Assembly (NCBI GenBank): GCA_002730795.1
Contig: PCAX01000003.1
Coordinates: forward strand, 1 to 7,162
DNA from: Chloroflexota bacterium
GTDB lineage: Bacteria > Chloroflexota > Dehalococcoidia > Lucifugimonadales > Lucifugimonadaceae
Length of the DNA stretch: 7,162 nucleotides
Direction of reading: 5' to 3'
Below, piece after piece: positions 1 through 6,617 of the stretch (positions are counted from its first letter, which is position 1; every line of letters begins with the position of its first letter). The notes beneath the pieces are model-generated. The model worked only from the letters and a program-made list of their open reading frames with translations. It had not been told where the DNA came from and ran no database searches. Both the position numbers and the translations under genes were made by a program.

Positions 1-25
1 TGGAGCATATTGATTTACAATTTTT

Positions 26-1054
26 ATGTATAAGTCATTAATAAAACCAATTCTATTCCGTTTACCACCGGAAGTTTCTCACACATTAGGATTGCAATAT
101 ATCAGGTGGGCACCAAAGTTTAAAACAAAAAGTCCAAAAGAAAATATTTTGGCAACTGATATTTGCGGGGTTAAATTATCTTCACCCATAGGATTGGCTG
201 CAGGTTTCGATAAAAACTGCTACGCGATCGGAGGTCTTTATGACTTAGGTTTTGGGTTTGTAGTAGGAGGAACCATTACACTTAATGCCCGATCCGGTAA
301 TGCCAAACCAAGATTAATAAGAGTCCCATCTGATTCCTCACTTATAAATTCTCTGGGTTTTCCAAATAAAGGTATAAGTGCAGCCATTAAGAATCTTGAA
401 CTCAAAAGAAATTCGAAAATACCAAACATTTTCGTTTCAATATCCGGAAATTCTTTAGACGAAATAATAACGTGCCAAAAAATGATCACAAATATTTGTA
501 CTTTGATAGAGATAAATATTTCGAGTCCTAATAGTTTAGGGCTTCGTAGGTTTCATCAGAAAGAAAGTTTAGAAAGGTTAATACAAACGTTAAACGATTT
601 GAAAACTTGTCCTTTGTTTCTAAAAATACCGCCTTTGTTTACTTCTGACGTCGAAAACAAAGAGGTGTTAAACCTAATTGAAACAGCTAATTTAAATAGT
701 ATTGACGGCTTGGTTACCTCAAATAGTCATCCAGTATCTACCAATCAACTTGCTGTCGGAACAGGTGGTTTATCCGGAGCACCTCTGCTTGAGAAAACAT
801 TGAAAACTGTAAGTAGGGTTAAAGAGTTAACCCCAGATAAAATGCCGATCATCGCCTGTGGCGGCATTAGTAATGCTAATCAGGTTTGGACGAGTATTGC
901 AGCCGGAGCCTCTGCTGTCCAGTTATATAGTAGTTTTGTATATGAAGGACCCGCCCTACCTAAAACGATTGGACACGACCTAAAAAGAATGCTAAAAAAA
1001 CGTTCAATGAAATCCGTTGCAGAAATACAAGGACCAGCGCCGATAATCAACTAA
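26..1054 (+). CDS. pyrD: Class 2 (quinone-dependent) dihydroorotate dehydrogenase
   Basis: A 342-residue protein, the usual length for class 2 DHODs, which oxidise dihydroorotate to orotate in pyrimidine synthesis and pass electrons to membrane quinone. The N-terminal segment (residues 1-30, starting MYKSLIKPILFRL) matches the membrane-associating helical extension of class 2 enzymes, which supports this ATG even though no good ribosome site precedes it. Visible motifs: GLAAGFDKN (57-64, Lys63), INSLGF (107-112, Asn108 for orotate), NISSPN (164-169) with Ser167 as the class 2 catalytic base, where class 1 has Cys, LKI (Lys200), SN at 232-233, GGLSG (247-251), and the C-terminal FMN-phosphate region GGIS...GASAVQLYSSFVYEG (279-308). 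Odd point: the usual class 2 NxGKN FMN-contact motif reads SISGN (138-142), and GFNN reads GFPN, both closer to class 1A. It converges on the minus-strand run and is probably unrelated to it. Family assignment is strong; the orotate substrate is likely. Confidence 0.88.
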   Translation: MYKSLIKPILFRLPPEVSHTLGLQYIRWAPKFKTKSPKENILATDICGVKLSSPIGLAAGFDKNCYAIGGLYDLGFGFVVGGTITLNARSGNAKPRLIRVPSDSSLINSLGFPNKGISAAIKNLELKRNSKIPNIFVSISGNSLDEIITCQKMITNICTLIEINISSPNSLGLRRFHQKESLERLIQTLNDLKTCPLFLKIPPLFTSDVENKEVLNLIETANLNSIDGLVTSNSHPVSTNQLAVGTGGLSGAPLLEKTLKTVSRVKELTPDKMPIIACGGISNANQVWTSIAAGASAVQLYSSFVYEGPALPKTIGHDLKRMLKKRSMKSVAEIQGPAPIIN

Positions 1055-1105
1055 TAATTATTTCAATTTCCTACAAAGTAAGCCATTGTCGTTTAAAAAC
1101 CACTC

Positions 1106-1130
1106 CTAGAGGCATATATAGCGCCTCCAG
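1106..1130. repeat. Imperfect inverted repeat between convergent genes
   Basis: The arm CTAGAGGC (1106-1113) pairs with GCCTCCAG (1123-1130) across a nine-base loop. Seven of eight pairs are Watson-Crick, and the inner five (GAGGC/GCCTC) are perfect. No T run follows on either strand, so it is not a standard intrinsic terminator. It could be a transcript-end stabilising hairpin or chance. Confidence 0.4.
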
Positions 1131-1187
1131 CGGATGCAAATCTAACACTTTCCTCAAATCCAAAACCTTATCCATATTAAGAACGCC

Positions 1188-1206
1188 TATAACAGTTATA
1201 TTTTTT
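1188..1206 (+). terminator. Weak candidate intrinsic terminator for pyrD
   Basis: TATAA (1188-1192) and TTATA (1196-1200) form a five-pair stem with a CAG loop, followed directly by six T residues (1201-1206). The stem is AT-only and short, so termination would be weak. The position, about 135 bases after the pyrD stop and just before the opposing gene's stop, is reasonable. Confidence 0.25.
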
Positions 1207-1221
1207 CTTCATATTGAAACT

Positions 1222-2523
1222 TTATTTTTGTTTCACACTTGTTGTAAATTTTTCAGTACTAAGGAATTTTCTTGTGAATAAAAGAGTACTTGTTATTAAT
1301 ACTAATCCTACAAAGGCACTCATAAATACCGAAAAATGGGCACCAATGATCGCAGCAAACAAACCGATTTGCAATACGCCTAAAGGCCCAGTTCCTATCG
1401 CCGCTGATAAAACTCCCAAAACACTACCTCTTTTATTAATAGGCGAAGAGTTCAAAATGATTATGGTCTGCATGGTTGAAAATCCAGCCAACCCAAAACC
1501 TCCTAAAAACATCAAAGGCAATATTATCCAATAGTTATTTAAAAGTCCAAACAATCCAATTGAGACAACATAAATAATAGCTCCAAAGAAAAAAATCCTA
1601 GTGTTATACAGATGATTGCTTTTCAAAGCAATAACGAGTGATCCGAGCATGGCACCCAATCCTTCAACACTAAGTAAAATACCTATAAAAACCGGGCCTA
1701 TCCTGTAAACTTCTGACCCTATTACTGGAACCATATGTTGGTAAGGAAAAGCAAACAAATTCATTATGACAGTTATAATCATTGTGGCCATCAATATTTG
1801 ACTTCCTGCAACTAAGCTCATCCCTGATTTGATGGTGTTAATGATAGATAAAGACTTTTGTGACCCAATGGACTTTTGTAATTCAAATGTAGGGTTATTA
1901 TTTGAAATAAATACTATTGCGATAGTCGCGAAAAAAAACATCAATGCTCCAGTTAAATAGGATCCATTTATGCCTACTAGCGCTATAACTATCCCTGCGC
2001 CAATGGGACCTATAACACGTCCAAAATTTGAAGTTCCCATGTCAATACCTAATCCGATAGTTATATTTTTCTGACCTACCACCTCAGCCATCAACGCTCT
2101 CCTTACCGGATTATCTCCAGCCCAAATAACCCCTGCCAAAAACACTCCAACACAAATGTGCCATATGTTAAGTGAGCCGACAATTGATAAGTAAGCTAAA
2201 AACAAATAAAGAAATATCATAAAAATTGACCCCATCAACAAAATCTTCTTCCTGTTAATACGGTCAGAAATCATTCCAATGACGGGCCCAAAAATCAACA
2301 TCGGTATCATGCGCAAAAATCCCACCAATGCAACCCACATAGCTGATTCAGTCATTTGGTAAACGAAAATACCAATAGCTGGGGTTTCTAACCACCTCAG
2401 GGTTGTTGAGGACAAACCAACAACCCACAACGAAATATATTGAGGGTTCTCGATGACCGTTCTAAAACCATACGTTCGCGATTGAACCGCTTCTTCTTTG
2501 TCTATTTCAATGTACTCTGACAC
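1222..2523 (-). CDS. MFS transporter, MFS_3/EntS-like type
   Basis: A 433-residue, strongly hydrophobic protein with about twelve predicted membrane segments, roughly at 31-55, 64-85, 94-116, 120-136, 166-186, 190-207, 240-262, 275-300, 308-328, 332-352, 368-390 and 394-416. The MFS motif A is clear between segments 2 and 3: GPVIGMISDRINRKK (79-93). The segment DNPVRRALMAEVV (137-149) resembles the conserved post-TM4 loop of the MFS_3 group, which includes enterobactin exporter-like proteins. It is probably an inner-membrane secondary transporter; substrate and direction cannot be read from the sequence. The start is GTG at 2523: an in-frame TAG lies five codons upstream, and the next in-frame Met is too far in. 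I see no Shine-Dalgarno sequence. It lies 69 bases after the SDR gene on the same strand, so it may be the last gene of the catabolic run or separately transcribed. It is more AT-rich than the aldolase-like genes. Confidence 0.88.
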   Translation of the reverse strand: MSEYIEIDKEEAVQSRTYGFRTVIENPQYISLWVVGLSSTTLRWLETPAIGIFVYQMTESAMWVALVGFLRMIPMLIFGPVIGMISDRINRKKILLMGSIFMIFLYLFLAYLSIVGSLNIWHICVGVFLAGVIWAGDNPVRRALMAEVVGQKNITIGLGIDMGTSNFGRVIGPIGAGIVIALVGINGSYLTGALMFFFATIAIVFISNNNPTFELQKSIGSQKSLSIINTIKSGMSLVAGSQILMATMIITVIMNLFAFPYQHMVPVIGSEVYRIGPVFIGILLSVEGLGAMLGSLVIALKSNHLYNTRIFFFGAIIYVVSIGLFGLLNNYWIILPLMFLGGFGLAGFSTMQTIIILNSSPINKRGSVLGVLSAAIGTGPLGVLQIGLFAAIIGAHFSVFMSAFVGLVLITSTLLFTRKFLSTEKFTTSVKQK

Positions 2524-2537
2524 ATCAATATTGAACT

Positions 2538-2551
2538 ATGAATTAATTCAT
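2538..2551. promoter_or_regulatory. Perfect 14-base palindrome upstream of the MFS gene
   Basis: ATGAATTAATTCAT is its own reverse complement. It sits 14 bases upstream of the GTG start of the MFS gene, in the 69-base gap after the SDR gene. The placement would suit an operator for a dimeric regulator, but no regulator gene is in the window and AT-rich DNA yields such palindromes by chance. Confidence 0.3.
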
Positions 2552-2592
2552 GCATCCGGTAAAACACCTCATGATTTTTTTACAACCCATCG

Positions 2593-3534
2593 CTACGGCT
2601 GAAATTTTTTATCTCTCCAAGAAAACTTAGGTCGCCAATCCAGTAAACATTCTGCTAGTTCTATAGATATCGGAGCTTGATATTTTGCAAAATCCGTTTT
2701 TACTGGTACATCTGGATAAACTATGTTAATAGCATCCACAGTAGGGGTTGTAATCATTGTATCCGAAGCGTTTAGGAAAAACCGATTGTGTCCTTTCCAG
2801 CTTTCAGATTCAATGGAATTAACACATGCCGTAGCGGCATCTCTTATGTGCAAATAAGTCCAAAAACCTTGACATCTGACCCACGGGTCAGATATTGGTG
2901 ACTTGGCTATTTTCTCGAAATAATCGTCATCCCACATGCCATTAAACCTCATGCTTGCTATAGACATCCACGGGTTTCTTCTAGCGAATGCTTCACCTAT
3001 TTCTTCCCCTAACCATTTAGCTATAGAATAAGGATCTTCACTCCTGGTATAAACCTTATCATCCAGAGGAAAATATTCAGGTGGTTTAACTTGGTTTTTC
3101 CCCCATCTAGCAGCCGTGCCCATAGCGCCAACCGAATTGTAGGAAGATCCTAAAACAACCCTGGATATTTTTAATTGTTCCGCCGCCCTGCATACATTCC
3201 ACATTGAAGAAACATTTGTAACTAATACATCTTCTTCCGTGTAGTGGGCCGCGCTCGGCCTTGAAGCTAAAGATATAACAGCGTCACAGCCGTCCATCGC
3301 AGATATGACCTGCCCGTAATTAGCAATATCTACCTCATAAAAAACCGGAATAGTAGCCCAAGTGGAACGCATTTCAACCGCACGAGATGCATTTGCGGTA
3401 CTCGTGGTTCCCGAATGGGTCAGATTACCCATACGAACTTTGTCGGCGTTAATCACTTTGTGATTCCGTTTATATAATTCGTCGATTACATAATGGCCTA
3501 CGATACCTGATCCACCCGTTACTAGTATTTGCAT
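2593..3534 (-). CDS. Extended SDR: NAD-dependent epimerase/dehydratase family
   Basis: A 313-residue Rossmann-fold protein of the extended short-chain dehydrogenase family. The dinucleotide motif TGGSGIVG (6-13) opens the protein. Asp31 at the end of the second strand favours NAD over NADP, and DIAN (69-72) is the adenine-pocket motif. The catalytic set is visible: GSS (129-131, Ser131) and YSIAK (169-173, Tyr169 and Lys173). The segment WTYLHIRDAATACVNSI (225-241) is the usual C-terminal helix where sugar-nucleotide epimerases and uronate dehydrogenases both have an xRDxA motif. No nucleotide-sugar-specific signature is clear. In this catabolic setting a sugar or uronate dehydrogenase-like role is as plausible as epimerisation; this is inference. 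The ATG at 3534 starts right at the beta strand, as is typical, but lacks a clear Shine-Dalgarno sequence. It starts 11 bases after the stop of aldolase-like gene A, which suggests translational coupling. Confidence 0.85.
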   Translation of the reverse strand: MQILVTGGSGIVGHYVIDELYKRNHKVINADKVRMGNLTHSGTTSTANASRAVEMRSTWATIPVFYEVDIANYGQVISAMDGCDAVISLASRPSAAHYTEEDVLVTNVSSMWNVCRAAEQLKISRVVLGSSYNSVGAMGTAARWGKNQVKPPEYFPLDDKVYTRSEDPYSIAKWLGEEIGEAFARRNPWMSIASMRFNGMWDDDYFEKIAKSPISDPWVRCQGFWTYLHIRDAATACVNSIESESWKGHNRFFLNASDTMITTPTVDAINIVYPDVPVKTDFAKYQAPISIELAECLLDWRPKFSWRDKKFQP

Positions 3535-3545
3535 ATTATTTCAAA

Positions 3546-4442
3546 TCAAACAGGCATCGACCTGCCAGTAATACTTCTCCCTATCGCCGCACCACTCTCA
3601 CCTGATCCAGATATTATTCGGACCCCCCAATCCAAAAGAAATTGTATGTTCTCTTTTTCACTAAGCGATTGGTCGTGCCAAGAACTTAAAAAAAACAAAC
3701 CATTATCATCACAGGCTTTTTTTATCGCATGACGAGCATTTTCCAGCTCATCAGGGTACGGAGGATCATGGGCGTCACCATAACCGTACGACATTCCCAT
3801 ATCGCCCGGACCCCATTCAGAAAAAGAAAGACCGGGCGTAGAAGCTATATGATCGGCATTAGCAACGCATTCCCTGTCCTCAAGTTTTAGCCCCAGTAAC
3901 AGTTCACCATCCGGATTCAACGGCCATGGATCAGCGACCTTAACGTAATCCCTGCTGTCTATACCCCATATTTCAGACGGCAAACCCTGGCCTCCTGCCC
4001 CTCGTTGACCTTCACCCAAACCCTTTCCTACCCCCAAAGTCTGAAACGGATACCTACAAGATTCAACAAATGCCCTCACAGCATCCGCTTGCCTCGCATG
4101 GGTATGTAGGATGCCGTGCACTCCTGCAGAAAGTACCTGGCGAATCTGCCAAGCATTAGCATGCACTTCGCTTACAGTCCTTGCATTGGAAGGAAGAGTG
4201 GATATAACGGTGGGAGTACGGTGCCCACTGCGGGTCGGTCCTCCATCAACTAAACCTCGCATGAAATTTGTAAGACCCGTTACATCAAACGAATAATGCT
4301 CAAAATCGGTTATTAAAAAATCTGCCCAAGTCTTCGACTGTTCCAACCCGTTTTCGTATGTAAGTTCACCAGTTCCGGCGTAATAGAGAATTTCTCCCTG
4401 TTCAAGGAGCTCTATACATCTATTTATTCTCTTCTTTGCCAT
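3546..4442 (-). CDS. HpcH/HpaI aldolase-like protein A (divergent)
   Basis: A 298-residue TIM-barrel-type protein related to HpcH/HpaI class II aldolases, which cleave hydroxy-keto acids to pyruvate and an aldehyde using a divalent metal. Compared with E. coli HpaI from memory, the DxEH motif is present (Asp46, Glu48, His49, matching catalytic His45), as are both metal acids: Glu188 in KLEDR (matching Glu149) and Asp214 in GPGDMG (matching Asp175). Ile80 in TPTVI falls where HpaI has the enolate-binding Arg70. The LVPMV strand reads LHTHA (112-116), adding His113 and His115. A Gly-rich insertion (about 137-155) precedes the Trp/Asp/Pro segment ADPWPLNPDGE. It is longer than HpaI (about 260 residues). 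It is a tandem paralogue of the upstream gene B, a little over half identical by eye, and shares the tail TGRxMPV. The ATG is set by a good AGGGG site. True substrate unknown; the two proteins could form a mixed oligomer. Confidence 0.82.
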   Translation of the reverse strand: MAKKRINRCIELLEQGEILYYAGTGELTYENGLEQSKTWADFLITDFEHYSFDVTGLTNFMRGLVDGGPTRSGHRTPTVISTLPSNARTVSEVHANAWQIRQVLSAGVHGILHTHARQADAVRAFVESCRYPFQTLGVGKGLGEGQRGAGGQGLPSEIWGIDSRDYVKVADPWPLNPDGELLLGLKLEDRECVANADHIASTPGLSFSEWGPGDMGMSYGYGDAHDPPYPDELENARHAIKKACDDNGLFFLSSWHDQSLSEKENIQFLLDWGVRIISGSGESGAAIGRSITGRSMPV

Positions 4443-4448
4443 TCTCTT

Positions 4449-4453
4449 CCCCT
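4449..4453 (-). promoter_or_regulatory. Shine-Dalgarno site of aldolase-like gene A
   Basis: AGGGG on the minus strand lies six bases upstream of the ATG at 4442. It fixes the start and shows that this organism uses anti-Shine-Dalgarno pairing for at least some genes. Confidence 0.75.
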
Positions 4454-4484
4454 GAAAAACCTTTCTTGAAGTCTAATGAAATAA

Positions 4485-5375
4485 TTATACGGGCATTTTT
4501 CTTCCTGTTTTTGCTCTACCATAGGCTGCAAATTCTTCATTTGGAGCCCCCATCATCATTACACCAATATTGTCAATTAAATGATCAACAGTCTGTTCCA
4601 TAGTTAGGTTCTCGTCCTTCCATCCACAATAAAAAAATACCCCTGCCTTGTCTAGAGCCGATTTAACGGTATTTCTAGCGTTATCCATGAAATCAGGATA
4701 CGGAGGATCATGGGCATCCGGATCACCAAAACTCATACCCATGTCACCTGGGCCCCACTCAGCGAACCCTATCCCCGGTACAGCGGCCGTGTGATCGGCA
4801 TTAGGTAAACAGTGTCTATCTTCTATTTTTAACCCCAGCAGTAACTCACCATCAGGATTCAATGGCCAGGGGTCTGCTTTCTTTGCGTATTCGGCCTTTG
4901 ATAATCCCCATATTTCATTAGAGGGACTTTGCCCTCCCCCGCCTCTTAAACCTTCTGGCAAAATATCTCTTCCTATTGTTTGAAAAACATACCGAGTGGT
5001 GGCTACGAACGCTTTAACTGATTCAGGATCTCTGGCATGGGTATGTAAAATCCCATGCACCCCAGTGGTCAAAACATGGCGAGCCTGCCACGCATTATAA
5101 AGAACTTCCTCGCGACTAATGGCGTTATGCGGCAGAGTAGTAATTACGGTAGGAGTCAGGTGTCCGCTAGCAGTTGGTCCACCGTCTTTCAAACCTCTCA
5201 TAAATTCAGTTAGTCCAACTGTATCAAAAGGGTGGTGTTCGAAATCAATTAGAAGTATATCAGCCCAAGTTTTTGATAATTCCTTACCGGCAACATATGT
5301 TAATTCCGGAGGGGGGGATGCATAGACTGGTTGCCCAGAGTCCAAGAGTTCAATTGCCTTGTTTATTCGTACCAT
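4485..5375 (-). CDS. HpcH/HpaI aldolase-like protein B (divergent)
   Basis: A 296-residue paralogue of protein A and the preceding gene in transcription order. The same landmarks are present: DFEH with His47, metal-ligand candidates Glu185 (KIEDR) and Asp211 (GPGDMG), Ile78 in TPTVI at the place of HpaI Arg70, HTHAR at 111-115, a Gly-rich loop LRGGGGQ (143-149), the block ADPWPLNPDGELLLGLK, and the C-terminal TGRKMPV. Most differences from A lie in the N-terminal 25 residues and the last 60, so the putative active-site shell is shared. The start is ATG 5375: TTTGGAG lies six bases upstream, and the resulting N-terminus MVRIN aligns with the paralogue. A longer frame beginning at TTG 5387 would put that ribosome site inside the gene, so I reject it. 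It lies 15 bases after the Ldh_2 stop and 42 bases before gene A. A metal-dependent C-C lyase or related barrel enzyme is likely; the substrate is unknown. Confidence 0.82.
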   Translation of the reverse strand: MVRINKAIELLDSGQPVYASPPPELTYVAGKELSKTWADILLIDFEHHPFDTVGLTEFMRGLKDGGPTASGHLTPTVITTLPHNAISREEVLYNAWQARHVLTTGVHGILHTHARDPESVKAFVATTRYVFQTIGRDILPEGLRGGGGQSPSNEIWGLSKAEYAKKADPWPLNPDGELLLGLKIEDRHCLPNADHTAAVPGIGFAEWGPGDMGMSFGDPDAHDPPYPDFMDNARNTVKSALDKAGVFFYCGWKDENLTMEQTVDHLIDNIGVMMMGAPNEEFAAYGRAKTGRKMPV

Positions 5376-5381
5376 TATCAA

Positions 5382-5388
5382 CTCCAAA
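5382..5388 (-). promoter_or_regulatory. Shine-Dalgarno site that decides the gene B start
   Basis: TTTGGAG on the minus strand, two bases after the Ldh_2 stop codon and six bases before ATG 5375. It supports the shorter start over TTG 5387, which overlaps this site. Confidence 0.75.
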
Positions 5389-5390
5389 TC

Positions 5391-6473
5391 TTATTGTTTT
5401 GTTAAAATCCACGGTATATCAAGTTCCGATGAAATGTTCCTGAACCATTCAATAACCTCAGGGTGATATGGGATTCCATTTTCAGTTCTGTCCAATTCCT
5501 CTTCATGTTCTGGAAGTCCAGCATATACGACCCGCTCTTTACCGGGAGCTGGTGGACAATCACGTATCGCAGCCACATATGCATCCATATCTTTCTTAAA
5601 CAAGGCAACATCTTGGAAAGCCTCAACATTGTAAGCAAGAAAATGGTGAGCCGCTCCTGACCTTCGCAATGGACCTGCGCCAGTTCCACCCAATATTCCA
5701 CACATTATCTCTATCCATACGCCTAAACTTGACCCCTTATGGGCACCGTTTTCCCTAGTTCCTCCGGAAGGTAGCATCATAAAATCATCAGGTGCGATTT
5801 CTTCTTTCATCAATGGCGTACCATCACTATTTGCAACCCATCCAGGCATCACAGGAACTCCCAACCTTGTAGCCAGAATTATTTTGTTTCCCGCTACAGA
5901 ACTTGTGGAAGCATCAAAAATAAATGGTGGTTCTTGATCCGTTGGTGCCGCTATTCCTATAGGGTTAAGACCTACCATGGGTTTTGAACCATCCACAGGA
6001 ACAACGTTCATTCCTCCTGTTGTCATCGAGATGCCAATCATATCATGTTCGAGAGCCATTGCTGCATGATAAGCAGCCGCTCCGTAATGGCGACCATTCA
6101 TGGCGGTAACCGCACCTATACCATAAGTCTTAGCCTTCTTTATAGCAATGTTCATAGCCAATGGTCCTACAACTAACCCGTGCCCCCCATCACTGTCAAT
6201 AGTTGCCACAGCGCCCATTTCCCGAACAACTTCTATTTTTGGAGTTGGGTTTATACCTCCTTCGCCAAAAGATTTTACGTATCCACGTAACATGTTTGAA
6301 ACACCATGAGTTTCAATGCCTCTAATATCAGCATATACAAGTACATCTGCCGCCTGACTTGCATCTTTTTTAGTCATTCCCATTTTCAAAAATATGTTCT
6401 CTACGGTTTTTCGCATATTACTTATATCGACTCGTACGGCGATATCTTCTGGAACATGAAATCTCTCAAGCAA
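5391..6473 (-). CDS. Ldh_2 family NAD(P)-dependent 2-hydroxyacid dehydrogenase (malate/L-lactate type)
   Basis: A 360-residue member of the Ldh_2 (malate/L-sulfolactate/ureidoglycolate dehydrogenase) family, usual length 330-360, which interconverts 2-hydroxy and 2-keto acids or related substrates with NAD(P). Family marks in order: ADIRGIETHGV (48-58, Arg51 and His56), the Gly-rich GGHGLVVGP (96-104), NGRHYGAAAYH (126-136) matching the SNHFGxAGYY active-site motif with His129, VGLNPIGIAAP (167-177), FDASTSSVAGNKI (186-198), and GAHKGSSLGVWIEIMCGILGG (from 243) matching the GxHKGYGLxxxVE signature. The start is TTG at 6473, with TTTTGGAG seven bases upstream; the next in-frame Met (20) would leave no ribosome site. 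It is the first gene of the minus-strand run, facing the divergent MDR gene, with aldolase-like gene B 15 bases downstream. The family is broad, so the exact substrate (lactate, malate, a sugar-derived keto acid) is not readable. Confidence 0.9.
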   Translation of the reverse strand: MLERFHVPEDIAVRVDISNMRKTVENIFLKMGMTKKDASQAADVLVYADIRGIETHGVSNMLRGYVKSFGEGGINPTPKIEVVREMGAVATIDSDGGHGLVVGPLAMNIAIKKAKTYGIGAVTAMNGRHYGAAAYHAAMALEHDMIGISMTTGGMNVVPVDGSKPMVGLNPIGIAAPTDQEPPFIFDASTSSVAGNKIILATRLGVPVMPGWVANSDGTPLMKEEIAPDDFMMLPSGGTRENGAHKGSSLGVWIEIMCGILGGTGAGPLRRSGAAHHFLAYNVEAFQDVALFKKDMDAYVAAIRDCPPAPGKERVVYAGLPEHEEELDRTENGIPYHPEVIEWFRNISSELDIPWILTKQ

Positions 6474-6480
6474 TGGTAAT

Positions 6481-6488
6481 CTCCAAAA
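6481..6488 (-). promoter_or_regulatory. Shine-Dalgarno site supporting a TTG start
   Basis: TTTTGGAG on the minus strand, seven bases upstream of TTG 6473. It is nearly the same as the site before aldolase-like gene B, which supports the non-ATG start. Confidence 0.65.
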
Positions 6489-6612
6489 CTATTAAAAATA
6501 AATTAACTCAATGAATGAATAATATATATCTAATTAAATTTGGAACATGATTAAAACATGGACTATATCGGCAAACACTTGTATTTTTAGGAATTAAAAA
6601 ACTAAACCAAGT

Positions 6613-6617
6613 GGAAG
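6613..6617 (+). promoter_or_regulatory. Shine-Dalgarno-like site of the MDR gene
   Basis: GGAAG ends nine bases before the TTG at 6627. In-frame stops at 6603 and 6618 exclude a longer protein, so this site and the TTG are the best start available. Confidence 0.5.

Larger units (their letters stand above)
1055..1221. other. Convergent intergenic gap with weak hairpins
   Basis: These 167 bases separate the end of pyrD from the end of the MFS gene. They hold an imperfect GC-rich hairpin (1106-1130) and an AT-only hairpin followed by a T run (1188-1206). The only open frame of note is a 34-codon minus-strand frame, 1175 down to 1071, starting ATG and ending TAG. It has no Shine-Dalgarno sequence and no recognised homology, so I do not call it a gene. 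No RNA gene is visible. Confidence 0.7.

Noticed and set aside
238..489. Minus-strand 83-codon frame inside pyrD
   Set aside because: It is antisense to conserved pyrD motifs, with no ribosome site or recognisable domain.
1071..1175. 34-codon minus-strand frame in the convergent gap
   Set aside because: It starts with ATG and ends in TAG but has no Shine-Dalgarno sequence, no recognised similarity, and overlaps the hairpin at 1106-1130. A frame of this length is expected by chance.
1214..1534. Plus-strand open frame of 106 codons opposite the MFS gene end
   Set aside because: Its translation is antisense to a clear membrane-protein gene and shows no family features; it is a shadow of the MFS reading frame.
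2559..2583. GTAAAA/TTTTAC inverted repeat as a terminator after the SDR gene
   Set aside because: The arms are only six AT-rich pairs, the loop is long, and the A run lies on the wrong side for minus-strand termination.
5376..5387. Extended N-terminus of aldolase-like gene B from TTG 5387
   Set aside because: That start overlaps the TTTGGAG ribosome site and adds four residues absent from the paralogue; ATG 5375 is better spaced.
5402..5701. Minus-strand 99-codon frame inside the Ldh_2 gene
   Set aside because: It lies in an alternate frame of a gene whose own frame carries the family motifs through this region; there is no sign of a frameshift in the Ldh_2 gene.
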